Of a stretch of DNA of 64,000 nt, positions 51,000 to 61,049 are shown piece by piece; positions within the stretch are counted from its first letter, which is position 1; every line of letters begins with the position of its first letter. The translations under genes were made by a program, and so were the position numbers. The stretch comes from Diploptera punctata (Eukaryota; Arthropoda; Insecta; Blattodea; Blaberidae). The stretch is taken from assembly GCA_030220185.1 (NCBI GenBank), contig JASPKZ010000420.1, positions 496,001-560,000 of the forward strand. Reading direction: 5' to 3'. The notes below the pieces were generated by a model, which saw only the letters and a list, made by a program, of their open reading frames with translations, did no database searches and was not told the origin of the DNA.

Positions 51000-51200
51000 C
51001 TCGTATATAAAAATGACTGCAAGTGTTCGTCAGTCAGTTCTGATTGCCGATTCTGGTAGGGGTCTGTCCAGTTAATTGTAACAACGAAACTTCAAAATCC
51101 TTGTTGAATTAAATTGAGTAATTCTACTTGGTTTAATATTGCCGCAGCCATTGGCAATATTAACATACATTGTACATAACCCAATAAACTCTGATAAAAA
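51000..51200 (+). promoter_or_regulatory. Candidate Pol II core promoter, possibly in a solo LTR
   Basis: TATATAA at 51005-51011 precedes an arthropod-type initiator, TCAGTC, at 51030-51035, placing the TATA box about 27 bases upstream of the presumed +1 A. Downstream, 'aataaactctgat' near 51182 could be a polyadenylation signal. TATA, Inr and AATAAA within 200 bases is the layout of an LTR, but no matching second LTR, primer-binding site or boundary duplication was found. Confidence 0.35.
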
Positions 51201-51293
51201 AGTCTCTTCCATATATGGGAATAATGAACTAGTTCGCTTGGAATGTTGAGATTATTAGTACTACTTAAAGACTAAATACGAATAAAAGTATTA

Positions 51294-51325
<32 letters not shown>

Positions 51326-51387
51326 GACATTTGGCAATGAAGGCAAATATGATATGAAAAGAAAAATGAATGTTTGATTCGGGAATG

Positions 51388-51721
51388 TCTACCGCTGTGG
51401 TCTCGAGGTAGCGTGCTGCCTTGTCATGCAGCGGGCCCGGGTTCGATCCCCGGTCGGGGCAGTTTTATGGGTGAGGTTTTTATCGGGTTTTTCCTCACCT
51501 GTAAGACAAATGTCAGAAAACTTTAAAGCCCAAACGGTCCCCGAAATCATATGGCCATCATCATCCTTATCATTATCATCATCATCATAATCATCATCAT
51601 TCTTCCCCGGTGTGGAAAGCAACGGGAAGCTACCACAACTACAATTCCCTAGTAAAGCTGCAAGCATAGCATGAAAATGCAATTAATGCAGTCAAGGACC
51701 TGCATTAGGGCAGAATTACAA
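51388..51721 (+). repeat. SINE S1 inserted in the foldback arm
   Basis: Complete S1: head 'gctgtggtctcgaggtagcg', B-box, 'tgtaagacaaatgtcag', 'ggtccccgaaatcatatggc', (ATC)n, 'aaagcaacgggaagctacca' and 'cagaattacaatagatgg'. Flanking target-like sequences 'gattcggga' and 'gagtcggaa' are compatible with a decayed duplication. Confidence 0.85.
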
Positions 51722-52705
51722 TAGATGGATGGAGTCGGAATTTGAACCAGAGTCTCTAAACTCTGTACGTTTAGCGCTACCTGTAAGACAAATGTCAGAA
51801 AACTTTAAAGCCCAAACGGTCCCCGAAATCATATGGCCATCATCATCCTTATCATTATCATCATCATCATCATCATCATCATCATTCTTCCCCGGTGTGG
51901 AAAGCAACGGGAAGCTACCACAACTACAATTCCCTAGTAAAGCTGCAAGCATAGCATGAAAATGCAATTATTGCAGTCAAGGACCTGCATTAGGGCAGAA
52001 TTACAATAGATGGATGGAGTCGGAATTTGAACCAGAGTCTCTAAACTCTGTACGTTTAGCGCTACCTGTAAGACAAATGTCAGAAAACTTTAAAGCCCAA
52101 ACGGTCCCCGAAATCATATGGCCATCATCATCCTTATCATTATCATCATCATCATAATCATCATCATTCTTCCCCGGTGTGGAAAGCAACGGGAAGCTAC
52201 CACAACTACAATTCCCTAGTAAAGCTGCAAGCATAGCATGAAAATGCAATTATTGCAGTCAAGGACCTGCATTAGGGCAGAATTACAATAGATGGATGGA
52301 GTCGGAATTTGAACCAGAGTCTCTAAACTCTGTACGTTTAGCGCTACCTGTAAGACAAATGTCAGAAAACTTTAAAGCCCAAACGGTCCCCGAAATCATA
52401 TGGCCATCATCATCCTTATCATTATCATCATCATCATAATCATCATCATTCTTCCCCGGGTGGAAAGCAACGGGAAGCTACCAACAACTACAATTCCCTA
52501 GTAAAGCTGCAAGCATAGCATGAAAATGCAATTATTGCAGTCAAGGACCTGCATTAGGGCAGAATTACAATAGATGGATGGAGTCGGAATTTGAACCAGA
52601 GTCTCTAAACTCTGTACGTTTAGCGCTACCTGTAAGACAAATGTCAGAAAACTTTAAAGCCCAAACGGTCCCCGAAATCATATGGCCATCATCATCCTTA
52701 TCATT

Positions 52706-52737
<32 letters not shown>

Positions 52738-52910
52738 TCTTCCCCGGTGTGGAAAGCAACGGGAAGCTACCACACCTACAATTCCCTAGTAAAGCTGCAA
52801 GCATAGCATGAAAATGCAATTATTGCAGTCAAGGACCTGCATTAGGGCAGAATTACAATAGATGGATGGAGTCGGAATTTGAACCCGAGTCTCTAAACTA
52901 TGTACGTTTA
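51499..52910 (+). repeat. Five tandem ~282-bp units of SINE-arm fusion
   Basis: Each unit runs from 'ctgtaagacaaatgtcag' through the SINE 3' part into the tRNA-arm fragment, ending 'gtacgtttagcgctac', and then restarts. Starts are at 51499, 51781, 52066, 52348 and 52630; periods are 282, 285, 282 and 282. Length differences come from the ATC run. The last unit alone continues into the complete arm ('gcgctctaacgacctg'), marking it as the original. Ser/Asp-rich ORFs here (MHFHAMLAALLGNCSCGS...) are shadows. Confidence 0.93.
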
Positions 52911-52938
52911 GCGCTCTAACGACCTGTGCTACCCAAGT
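52870..52938 (-). tRNA. tRNA-like foldback arm, left (decayed)
   Basis: Reverse copy of 53073-53146, with changes in the A-box ('gtagcacagg') and at the acceptor 3' side. It still has 'gagtttaga'-type anticodon-arm pairing and the B-box 'gggttcaaat'. Confidence 0.45.
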
Positions 52939-53072
52939 ATTCCAACACAAACATACATTTTTGCTTAACTGTTATGTTGGCCACAAGATGACAGTCGGAA
53001 CGATTTTCTGCTACCTTTTGTGTGAATTGAGAATACTACATATATAAGAAAAATGTATGTTTATGTTGGAAT

Positions 53073-53146
53073 ACTTGGGTAGCTCAGGTCGTTAGAGCGC
53101 TAAACGTACAGAGTTTAGAGACTCGGGTTCAAATCCCGACTCAAGC
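53073..53146 (+). tRNA. tRNA-like foldback arm, right
   Basis: The acceptor CTTGGG pairs with CTCAAG. The A-box 'tagctcaggtcg' and B-box 'ggttcaaatcc' are good. The anticodon arm is a 6-bp stem (CTAAAC/GTTTAG) with loop GTACAGA. 'ATTTTTC' follows 5 nt later. The six-pair anticodon stem is shared with the 20.7 kb palindrome units and is unusual for a translating tRNA. Confidence 0.5.
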
Positions 53147-53164
53147 ATTCATTTTTCTTTTTAT

Positions 53165-53208
<44 letters not shown>

Positions 53209-53214
53209 CTGTTG

Positions 53215-53860
53215 GAAAAGAATACCGACAACGGAGGTGAGGTAGTATATTGAGACATGTTGCTCATTTTCTTAATAAGGTAGCCATGTCCGGAAATGAT
53301 GAGTTTTCACAGTATGGCTGGTTAATTATGTCTCAAGATCAGTGTTAGTTCGACGGATTTGATGACTCATTACTTGACAACACCTCACAAGTACGGAACC
53401 TGTGATAAGTGGCTTCGCAATAGAATGTGGCTGCAACACGACGGAGCTCCAGCTCAATTCGATGCCAATGTGACGAGACATTTGGATACCAGGTATCCAT
53501 GTCGAGGGGAACAGTCCCATGACCTCCGATATAATCTGATCGTACCCTCTCGAATACTTTTCATGGGGCGAGAAAAAGCAGTCTGTTCATCAGACCCCTG
53601 TAGATTCACCTATGGATCTTATATCCCGAATCCACGCTGTTACAGAAATAATTCAAACGAGACCAGACGTATTTTAACGCGTGCGTTAATCACTACACCG
53701 CTGATGTACGCTCTGCAGTGAGATGGGAGGTGGATGATGTACGCTCTGCAGTGAGATGGGAGGTGGATGATGTACGCTCTGCAGTGAGATGGGAGGTGGA
53801 TGATGTACGCTCTGCAGTGAGATGGGAGGTGGATATTTTGAAACTTGATGTGACTGTGAG
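53215..53860 (+). pseudogene. mariner/Tc3-type transposase C-terminal relic
   Basis: 'MWLQHDGAPAQFDANVTRHL' (53430-53490) matches the second catalytic Asp block of Tc1/mariner-related transposases (W..HDGAPAHF). In another frame, 'EYFSWGEKKQSVHQTPVDSP' and 'DLISRIHAVTEIIQTRPDVF' match the region after the third acidic residue. The PDLNP-type block between them is lost or mutated. The expected C-terminal 'RRCTLC-EMGGGHFE'-like end has expanded into the 33-bp minisatellite. No TIRs were identified. Confidence 0.75.
53703..53834 (+). repeat. 33-bp minisatellite, four exact units
   Basis: Unit begins 'gatgtacgctctgcagtgag' and is repeated four times with no difference that I see. It arose from the codons for the C-terminal end of the adjacent transposase relic. 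Confidence 0.95.
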
Positions 53861-53939
53861 AGTATTGTCAAGTATTGAGTCTTGAAATCTAATTAACGGA
53901 ACTCTTGAGATATAATTAACTAGTCATAGTCTGAAAACG

Positions 53940-54528
53940 GGTTGTAAGGGGTAGTGACGTGTGTATAACCTCTCCTACCCAATTCTCATCCTCACCTTCT
54001 CGTGGTACAACCCGTTTTCACAAACGAGGCTCTGAGGACCGAGTCACGGCGGTATAACCGTTCCATCAGGTACTGAGTAAATGCGGTATCCTAATGTCTG
54101 TCCAGAGACTAAAAGGTAGCAGCCCTACCACTGGACTACTTAGCGTCGGGCCAGTAACCTGTCCTAAGGAACTTCAAAACTACTTTCAAGTCTCAACACG
54201 AAAAAAGACAGAGACTTAGATCTGCTGAAATGAGATATCTTCGGAGGACTGCAGGATACACACTACTAGATCACAAAAAAATGAAGACATCTTAGAAGAA
54301 TTACACATGGAATCTTTAGAAAACAAAATTTCTGATTATAAGTCAAGATGGATACAACATGTTCATCGAATGGAAGATCACAGAATACCCAAACTAATGT
54401 TAAGATATCAACCCGCAGGAAGAAGAAGACCAGGACGTCCACTCAAAAGACTTCTGGATGGTGTTTCTCTTGAGGCCGAAACAGGTCAACAAATGGCCTA
54501 AATTCGTGAATGTACTATGATGATGATG
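53940..54528 (+). mobile_element. Internally deleted LINE-B derivative (589 bp) with perfect TSD
   Basis: Flanked by a 14-bp direct repeat, ATAGTCTGAAAACG, at 53926-53939 and 54529-54542. The 5' half carries the 'ggaccgagtcacggcggtat' module also found at 33035. At about 54228 it passes into the LINE-B C-terminal codons ('QHVHRMEDHRIPK', 'QPAGRRRPGRPLKRLLDG') and the (ATG)n tail. The whole RT is missing, yet both ends are present and the unit inserted as one piece, so it behaves as a non-autonomous LINE derivative. The 64-codon ORF at 54307-54501 is the LINE-B protein tail. Confidence 0.88.
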
Positions 54529-54701
54529 ATAGTCTGAAAACGCATCAACTGAACTCTTGAGAAGTTAGCTACTCATAGTGTAAAAATATATCATTTCTGG
54601 ACATGGGTACCTTATTAAAAATGATCAACATATCTCAATATACCAGCTCTCCTAAGTTGGTGGTATTTTTTTGCAACACCCTGTGTATATATAAAGTTGT
54701 A

Positions 54702-54736
54702 GAGTCTACATTGGTACGTGGTAGTGTGCGGACGTG
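54702..54736 (+). promoter_or_regulatory. Putative internal Inr+DPE promoter of LINE-C (plus copy)
   Basis: Same arrangement as at 49899-49933: AGTC at the second base of the element and GGACGT 27 bases downstream of its A. Conservation in two copies at independent sites shows that the promoter-like sequence travels with the element. Confidence 0.55.
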
Positions 54737-54780
54737 TTTTCAGTTCTCGAGAGCAGTGCGGTGTAGTCAAATTGTAAAAA

Positions 54781-55699
54781 TGCAGGACGTGAAGAAAATG
54801 CTGGAAGAGATGAGGAGAGAGATGGCCCAGGGATTCCGAAAGACGGAGGACATGGTGTCTATGGTAAACTCTGTCGTGGAGAGGGTTCAAGAAATGGAGG
54901 TAGCTTGGAGTAGTGTGGAAGACAGAGTGAGGTGGCTGGAAGAAAAAATGGACTATCTAGAAAATCAATCTAGAAGGAACAATATTGTGTTGTATGGTGT
55001 GGGGGAAGAGGAGAACGAGTCCTGGGACACTACGGCAGTTATAACAAGGCATGTCCTAAGGCAAATGGGAATAGTTCTGCTAGAACGGGACATCGAACGC
55101 GCTCATAGAGTGGGTCGTGGACGGTACCCCAGGCCTATAGTGAGCAAGTTAGCTCACTATAGGGATAAAGAAGAAATCATAAGGGGGGCAAGATATCTAC
55201 GGGGCACTGGAGTGGCAGTGAGTGAAGACCACAGCCGGAGAGTGAGAGAGAGGAGCGAGCATTCCTGAAACGACATCTAGTGGACGCGAGGAAGCAGGGA
55301 GCTCAGGCTTTCATCCGTTTCGATAAACTAGTAATAAATGGACGGGTGAGGACTCGTAGAGAACTGGAGGAGATGTCTGTGTCCACGAAGGAAGCGGCAG
55401 GGACAACGCAACGGGAGACGACCTCTGAAAGGCAGAGTTTAAATCGCAATAAAACAACAAGGGAACGAGGTGAGTCGCGTGGAACGACATCGGAGAGGCA
55501 GAGTTCGAGTCCCAAGAATACAACACGGGAACGAGAAGAATGCGAGAGAACTGACAACACTGCAGAGAAGACGACAGAAGACAGCAGTGGGAGGGAGGGA
55601 AGTTCGGCGCGACAATTAAGAAGTATGATGTCTGAAAAGCTTGCAAACACAATGCAGAAGGGCCGCCAACAGCAGGTAAAGAAAACCGTTAGTACATAG
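54781..55699 (+). pseudogene. LINE-C ORF1, frameshifted
   Basis: Opens 'MQDVKKMLEEMRREMAQGFR' and matches the 305-aa protein of the minus copy until 'SRRVRERSEHS'. There, a GA expansion in 'gtgagagagag' near 55245 shifts the frame and introduces a stop at 55268. The original frame resumes in the ORF from 55280 ('ARKQGAQAFIRFDKLVING') to the TAG at 55697-55699. Coiled coil, RRM-like and C-terminal domains are otherwise preserved. Confidence 0.92.
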
Positions 55700-58600
55700 A
55701 GGACAAACCCCCCTCTCAGAATTGCTGTGTGGAATGAATTGAAGGTTTGAAAAAAAGAATGTCTTCCGACAGATTTATTGATTTTGTTAAAAGTTTTAGT
55801 TTTATTTCATTTGTAGAAACTTGGATGGGGGACAAAGACCATATTGAATTTGATGAATTTAATTGTATAAATAAGGGGAGGGGTAGTAAACAAAAAAGGG
55901 GAAGATATCCGGGAGGGATATTAACAATGTTGAAAAATAATACATTTAGACATGCTGAAAATGTTCATGTTGAAATACAGGGTGTCACGTTTATTCATGT
56001 AAAAATCGGAGATCTTTGTTTGTGTATCCTCTCGGTATATCGTCACCCGGCTGGGTCTCGACACGCTATATCTACCTTTTTTGATGACCTGGGAGATACA
56101 ATGATAGAACTCGGACATAAATTCCCGGATACAGATACTCTTATAATGGGGGACTTTAATGGTAGAACTGGGAGAGAAAATATAATTTTAGGGACAGAAA
56201 GAAGGAGAGGAAGATTTAAGAAAGGGATTTCGGGCGAGTAAGGATAGGGTTATTAATACGTATGGGAGAGAACTTCTGACGTTTTGCGATATTCATAACC
56301 TAGAAATGCTAAACGGAAAATACGGGGAAGATACTGAAGGAGAACTTACGTTCATAAACGGTAATGGAGGAAGTGTCGTGGACTATATGCTCTGCTCACA
56401 GAATCTTATTTCTAGGATTGCAGCATTTAAAGTAGCGGACAGAATTGAATCGCATCACTCACCTATCGAAATCCAATTAGAATTTGAAGAAGAGGGAAAG
56501 GAAGTGGGGAGCTTGAATACGGGAAGGAGGGGAGACATTAGAACTGTTAGGCGGTTCTGTTGTTGGAGAGAGGATAAGACACAGGAACTACTTAACAAAC
56601 TAGAGTCTTCGACACCGGAGGTATTAGGCGATGTGGAGGAAGAGGTGAAAAAATTAAGATTACTAATGTGGGAAGGGGGAAAAAATATGCAGATTAGAGG
56701 AAAATCAGGGCAAAAACGATATGAAGGCTGGTACGATAATGCATGTAGGGAAGGAAAAAGACGAGCGGAGAGGGCTTTAGTGAGGTTCAGAAAGGAGGGT
56801 GGCGACTTCAATCGGCGGGTGTACATAGAGATGAGGAGACGATATAAAGAGATAACGGCTAGAACCAGGGAGAATTGAGAGGGAAAAATCTTGGAGAGAA
56901 TTAATCAGGCTATGTATGAAGGAACGGGATGTTACCAAAATCTGGAAAGTAATTAGGGAAATTAAATATCGTAAAAAAGTAAATAAAATTTCGCCAGAAA
57001 CTTGGGTACTTCATTTCGAAAGGGTGTTTACAGGAGGGGGGAATTGGGAGGGACCGCGGCTATTATTAGTTGGTCAAGACGTACCAATGCTAGACACGGA
57101 GATAACAAAACTAGAGGTGAGGGATGCGATTCGATCCATGAAAAATGGAAAAGCTCCTGGTCTAGACGGTATACCAGCCGAGTTCTATAAAGAAGCCTTG
57201 AAAATTGATAAATGGACAGGATACATAGTAGGTATTTTTAACAAAATCTATGAAAAAGGAAGCTATCCAGATGAATGGTCCACATCAATACTGCATCCTA
57301 TTTACAAGGGTAAGGGTGGAGTTAACAATCCGGACAATTACCGCGGTGTCTCTCTTCTGCCGGTGTTTGGAAAAATTTATTGCACAGTGCTATATAACAG
57401 GCTAAAAAATTGGATAAATCAAAATAATAAAATTTCACGATACCAAGCCGGGTTCAGGGAAGGCTTCAGGACGGCGGACAATCTATTTGTCCTGAGAACA
57501 GCAATTAACAGATGTTTGAGTGTCAAACGAGGCAGGTTACACTGTACTTTTATAGATCTGAAAAAGGCATTTGACTCTGTTGAACGCAATGCCCTATGGC
57601 AGAAATTATGGCAACTAGGAGTATCGGGAACTATGATTAGGGCGCTAATGGGAATTTATAAAAAAGTGGAGTTCTGTGTTAAATATGGGAGGGACCGAGT
57701 TTCAGAAAATATAAAGGCAGTTAAGGGTGTAAAACAGGGATGCGTATTGTCACCACTGTTATTTAACTTATTTATAGACGATGTAGCTTTGATGCTGGAA
57801 GTAGAGGGGATCGATGCTCCAACGGTGGGTGAGCGAAGTATTCCTGTCCTAATGTATGCAGATGACTTATGCCTCTTTTCCACAAAAATAGATGGCATGC
57901 AGAAGGGTTTAGATTTACTATCGACATACTGTACGACTTGGGGACTTACTGTTAACGTTAGCAAAACAAAAGCCATGACTTTTAAAAACGGGTCGGTATA
58001 CAGCGGGAGGGAAAGGTGGACATACCGTGGTGAGAACTTAGAAAATGTTAAAAACTTTGTCTACTTGGGGATGACTTTGACAATGGATGGAAAATGGACG
58101 AGACACATCGAAAATGCAACAATGAGAGCTAGGTGCCGGACAAGCGAAATGCTTAATAATATGTCAAAATTGCGAAACAAACCGATGCGTACACAAGAAC
58201 AGGTTCATTCTTCGACTGTGAGAGCGACCATGCTGTATGGCTCAGAATTATGGGGTTGGGAACGAACGGGGACACTAGATAAAATTCAACCTATGTTTCT
58301 TAAGAAAGCGATGAGATTAGCAACGGGGACTTCAAATTGTGGCATACTGAAGGAATTCGGTACATTTTCGGACACAATAAGGGGCAAAATTATGGCTATT
58401 AAGTATTGGTTGGACATAATAAACGTGAATCAGGACTCGCTTAGGGCAGAGTGTTACAATGAACAGAAAAGGCAGTGTGTTTCGGGAGATTGGGTAATCG
58501 GTGTAGAAAGGGGATTGAAGGGCATAGGGATGGGTTGGGTATGGGAGAGGAGTACGCGGAATAATAGAAATGTTTGGAGGACAGTTAAGAAGAGACTAAT

Positions 58601-59015
58601 CGATATAGACAGACAGTATATAGAAGCAGAGTGTAGCCAGAAAATATCGCTCACACTGCAGACGGAACTGAAACTTTCGTGGGGAAGGGAGAAATATATT
58701 GACTCTTTGGATGGGGATGATAAAAGTGCTATTGCATGGTTTCATTTGGGGGGATAGATGGCCCATAATTTAACAAATAAGGAAGGCATTAAACTATGCC
58801 CACTATGCGATGACCATGAAAACTGGCAGCATATTATAGCATTCTGTAGAGAGACAGAACAACTTAGATTACAGATGCTGCCGGAGAGATTTCTCAGGTC
58901 GGATCGAGGGAGAGTGGCGTGTTGGGATCTTTTAGGACGGATCGAGAGTGAATCAAAAACATGCAAATTTTTGGGTACAGTAAGAAAATTGAGATATAAC
59001 AAAATTGTAGCGTAA
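55700..59015 (+). pseudogene. LINE-C ORF2 (endonuclease-RT), with an open RT domain
   Basis: The endonuclease part (55747-56878, three frames) shows 'SFVETWMGDKDHIEF', 'PDTDTLIMGDFNGRTGREN', 'GGSVVDYMLCSQNL' and 'RIESHHSP' (terminal His). The RT lies in an uninterrupted 613-codon frame, 56916-58757: 'GKAPGLDGIPAEFYKE', 'NYRGVSLLPVFGKIYC', 'FIDLKKAFDSVERN' (catalytic Asp about residue 214), 'GVKQGCVLSPLLFNLFIDDV', 'LMYADDLCLFS' (Asp-Asp about 316-317), 'WGLTVNVSKTKAMTF', 'FVYLGMTLTMDGKW'. A single Trp-to-stop (58755-58757) separates it from the in-frame knuckle 'CPLCDDHENWQHIIAFC' and the C-terminus at 59015. All RT catalytic motifs look intact. The clade is uncertain; an L1-like ORF1 with an APE endonuclease is as far as I would go. 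Confidence 0.93.
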
Positions 59016-59607
59016 GGATATATGTATTAACAATAAGAAGAATCTCAATATGGTCTTTGTTTTCGATCTTTAATCATGTTATATAATAAGTAGGTCTGAT
59101 AAGTTGAATAGTCTGATAGTGCACTTAATGTCTGCAGGGACGGGGGGAGGGGGGTATGAGCGTGCGGTGTGTATATGTGTGGGGGTGTGTGGGTGTATGT
59201 GTGTGTGCTTTTTTTTCTAATTTGTTTTCTAGCATTTTTTTTTTAATATTAATGTACGGAATGTGGATGAATGTAGATATGTATTATTTTGATTTAGTGC
59301 AGACATAGATTTTACTTATATGTAGCCTGTTATTGTTTTTTTATACAGGTGTATTTGTAGGTATTTGTTTATATTATTAGTTTTATTTTTTATTCATGGA
59401 AAAATAATGCACGTACGGCCAAGCAGGCCCGTGCGCAATGTAAATGCATATGTATTTTCTTTATTCTGAAAAAAGGCAATAAATTCCATATTCTATTCTA
59501 TTCTATAAAGTTGTATTTCCGAAATATATAATTTACCGCCTACATCAAGACAAGGTAAATATACCATGGAGGGACATCCAAAATACATGTCAACAAAAAT
59601 AATCATC

Positions 59608-59957
59608 GCATAAACTTGGCACTATAGAACCCATATTTTGATGGCCACGCGGGAATAAGCTCTCCTTACATCCCATCCCTATCCTGGGTTTCTTTCCAAT
59701 CATCTTCTGTATAATCTACTTCCCTTAAATCATTGTTAATAATAATAATAATAATAATAATAACAATAACAATAATAATAACAATAATAATAATGTTTTA
59801 TTTATTCTGGCAGAGTTAAGGCCATAAGGCATTCTCTTCCACTCAACCAGCACAAATTACAAATACATTCTCCCATCTCATTCTTGGCTAACCCACAGGG
59901 CGATTTCCCTCTGACTTTCCTACAAGGGGTTTCCATACCCCTCTTTCGTTCACCGTT
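59608..59957 (-). pseudogene. LINE-A 3' fragment interrupted by a T-tail insertion
   Basis: Decayed reverse LINE-A ('cttggcactatagaaccc', 'gctctcctta', 'ctgtataatctacttccct'), broken after 'gttaat' at about 59738 and resuming at 'attctcccatctcattcttgg' (about 59870). The interruption is the T-tail sequence described next. Confidence 0.75.
59738..59868 (-). mobile_element. T-tail LINE 3' end, minimal insertion
   Basis: (AAT)n then 'tttatttattctggcagagt', 'taaggccataaggc' and 'tctcttccactcaaccagca' up to 'acaaattacaaat'. It ends ~60 bases into the unit of the 37.9 kb array, so it is a severely 5'-truncated insertion of the same family into a LINE-A copy. Confidence 0.82.
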
Positions 59958-60289
59958 CGTGGGCCACATGTTCTGTTCATCACCGTCAACGGAGAAAACC
60001 CCTATTCTAATGTATATTTTTACATCGCCTTCCACGGCCAGGGAGTTCAGAACTTAGGCGCGGTCTAGACCTTGGTCTTGACGCTTAAAACTTCCGGATG
60101 TTTCGCCAGAGTTCTACATCCGGCGCAGTCTCTGGCTAAACGTCAGGTAGTGTTAAGCTTCCCGTCTACGGTCAACGAACCTGAAAGATTTCTATTGATC
60201 ATGATATTCTTATTATACTTTTCACCTCAGTGGAACCCATGTTCGTGTTTCTTGGCGATTGTATTATTTTTTTGTATTATATTGTAAGC
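59958..60289. other. No gene recognised
   Basis: Moderate GC content around 60000-60180 with no supported feature. Confidence 0.35.
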
Positions 60290-60680
60290 CTAGGTTTTCC
60301 CTTTACAGAGATTTAGGCGCTCTCCCCTTACAGGGAAGAATTTGAACCATACTAATTTTGTTACACTTGTTTTCGTATAGATGTCATTTTTTGAGTGGTC
60401 CGTGGTCAGCGTTCCGCCTCATACTGACATCTAGGAAACCAAGGTAGTACTTGGACGGGAAAATTCGGTAAATTTTGCTTAGAGGCCTTTTCATTCAGGC
60501 TTAAGGATTTTTTACGAGCCTGAAAATCTTCAGACTCGGGACCCACGGCTAAAGTCCCTCCCGGAGGACTTGTCCCTTTGATTTTTCCGTCCTAAAAATC
60601 CATCGACCCCGGCCGGGTTTGAACCCGCGACCCCGGGACCAGAGGCAAGGAGCATAACCACTAGTTCACCGCGGCCGATT
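60290..60680 (-). repeat. tRNA-derived SINE S3
   Basis: Nearly identical in order and wording to 10766-11165 ('gtggtccgtggtcagc' region, 'actcgggacccacgg', B-box 'gggttcaaaccc', head ending 'cggccgat'). A few single-base indels separate the copies. Confidence 0.9.
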
Positions 60681-61049
60681 GTATTTTTACGGTGACAGAT
60701 CGTCACTCTTTCGAAAAGATACCAACTTATTTTTCGTCTGGCTTATCGTCTTCCACCTGTCCGGCAAGGGTAATCCTTTCGATAGGAAAGCTACCGTCGG
60801 CAGAGCTCTCGGGGTCATTTACGCAAGGCATTCCACCAACACAAGGTAAAGACATGATGGAGGGATATCCACAATATATCTCAACAAAAATTAATTATCG
60901 CATAAACTTGCAATAATGAATATTTAGTCAGTAATAAATACTTAGAATATTATTTATTTATTTATTTACATTTGAAATATTACTTGTCATTATGAAACAA
61001 ATTAAAGTCGCTTTAACCAGTACTGCCTATCTATCTATCTTCTGGTTTT
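60681..61049. other. Non-coding; holds a ~70-bp block shared with 59545-59612
   Basis: 60840-60912 ('acaaggtaaagacatgatgg', 'aattatcgcataaacttgc') recurs with changes at 59545-59612. A short (TTTA)n run lies at 60953-60968. No gene was seen. Confidence 0.5.

Larger units (their letters stand above)
51299..53206. mobile_element. tRNA-like foldback element, SINE-interrupted and internally amplified
   Basis: The outer ends mirror each other: (AT)n then 'tatgatatgaaaagaaaaat' at the left and 'atttttctttttatatcata' then (TA)n at the right. Each is joined to a tRNA-like arm (left arm minus, right arm plus) around a ~100-bp spacer at 52965-53050. The left arm is broken after 'gattcgggaatg' by an S1 SINE. 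The arm resumes as 'gagtcggaatttgaacc', giving a near-repeat of the target. SINE plus arm sequence is then repeated in tandem. The right arm is intact. Confidence 0.8.
54702..59503 (+). mobile_element. LINE-C, full-length copy (plus), 4.80 kb
   Basis: Starts at the same GAGTCTACATTGG as the minus copy and is flanked by a perfect 12-bp duplication, TATAAAGTTGTA, at 54690-54701 and 59504-59515. The tail is TTCTA repeats after 'ggcaataaattccat'. Damage is different from the minus copy: a 2-bp GA insertion in ORF1, a 2-bp insertion at the endonuclease start, a 1-bp insertion near 56199, Trp-to-stop at 56876-56878 and at 58755-58757, and a 4-bp insertion near 56915. It lacks both large deletions of the minus copy, so between the two copies every part of the family is represented. 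Confidence 0.95.

Noticed and set aside
51389..52819. Repeated ORFs MHFHAMLAALLGNCSCGS... with poly-Asp
   Set aside because: Antisense reading of the S1 SINE array. The Asp run is the ATC microsatellite.
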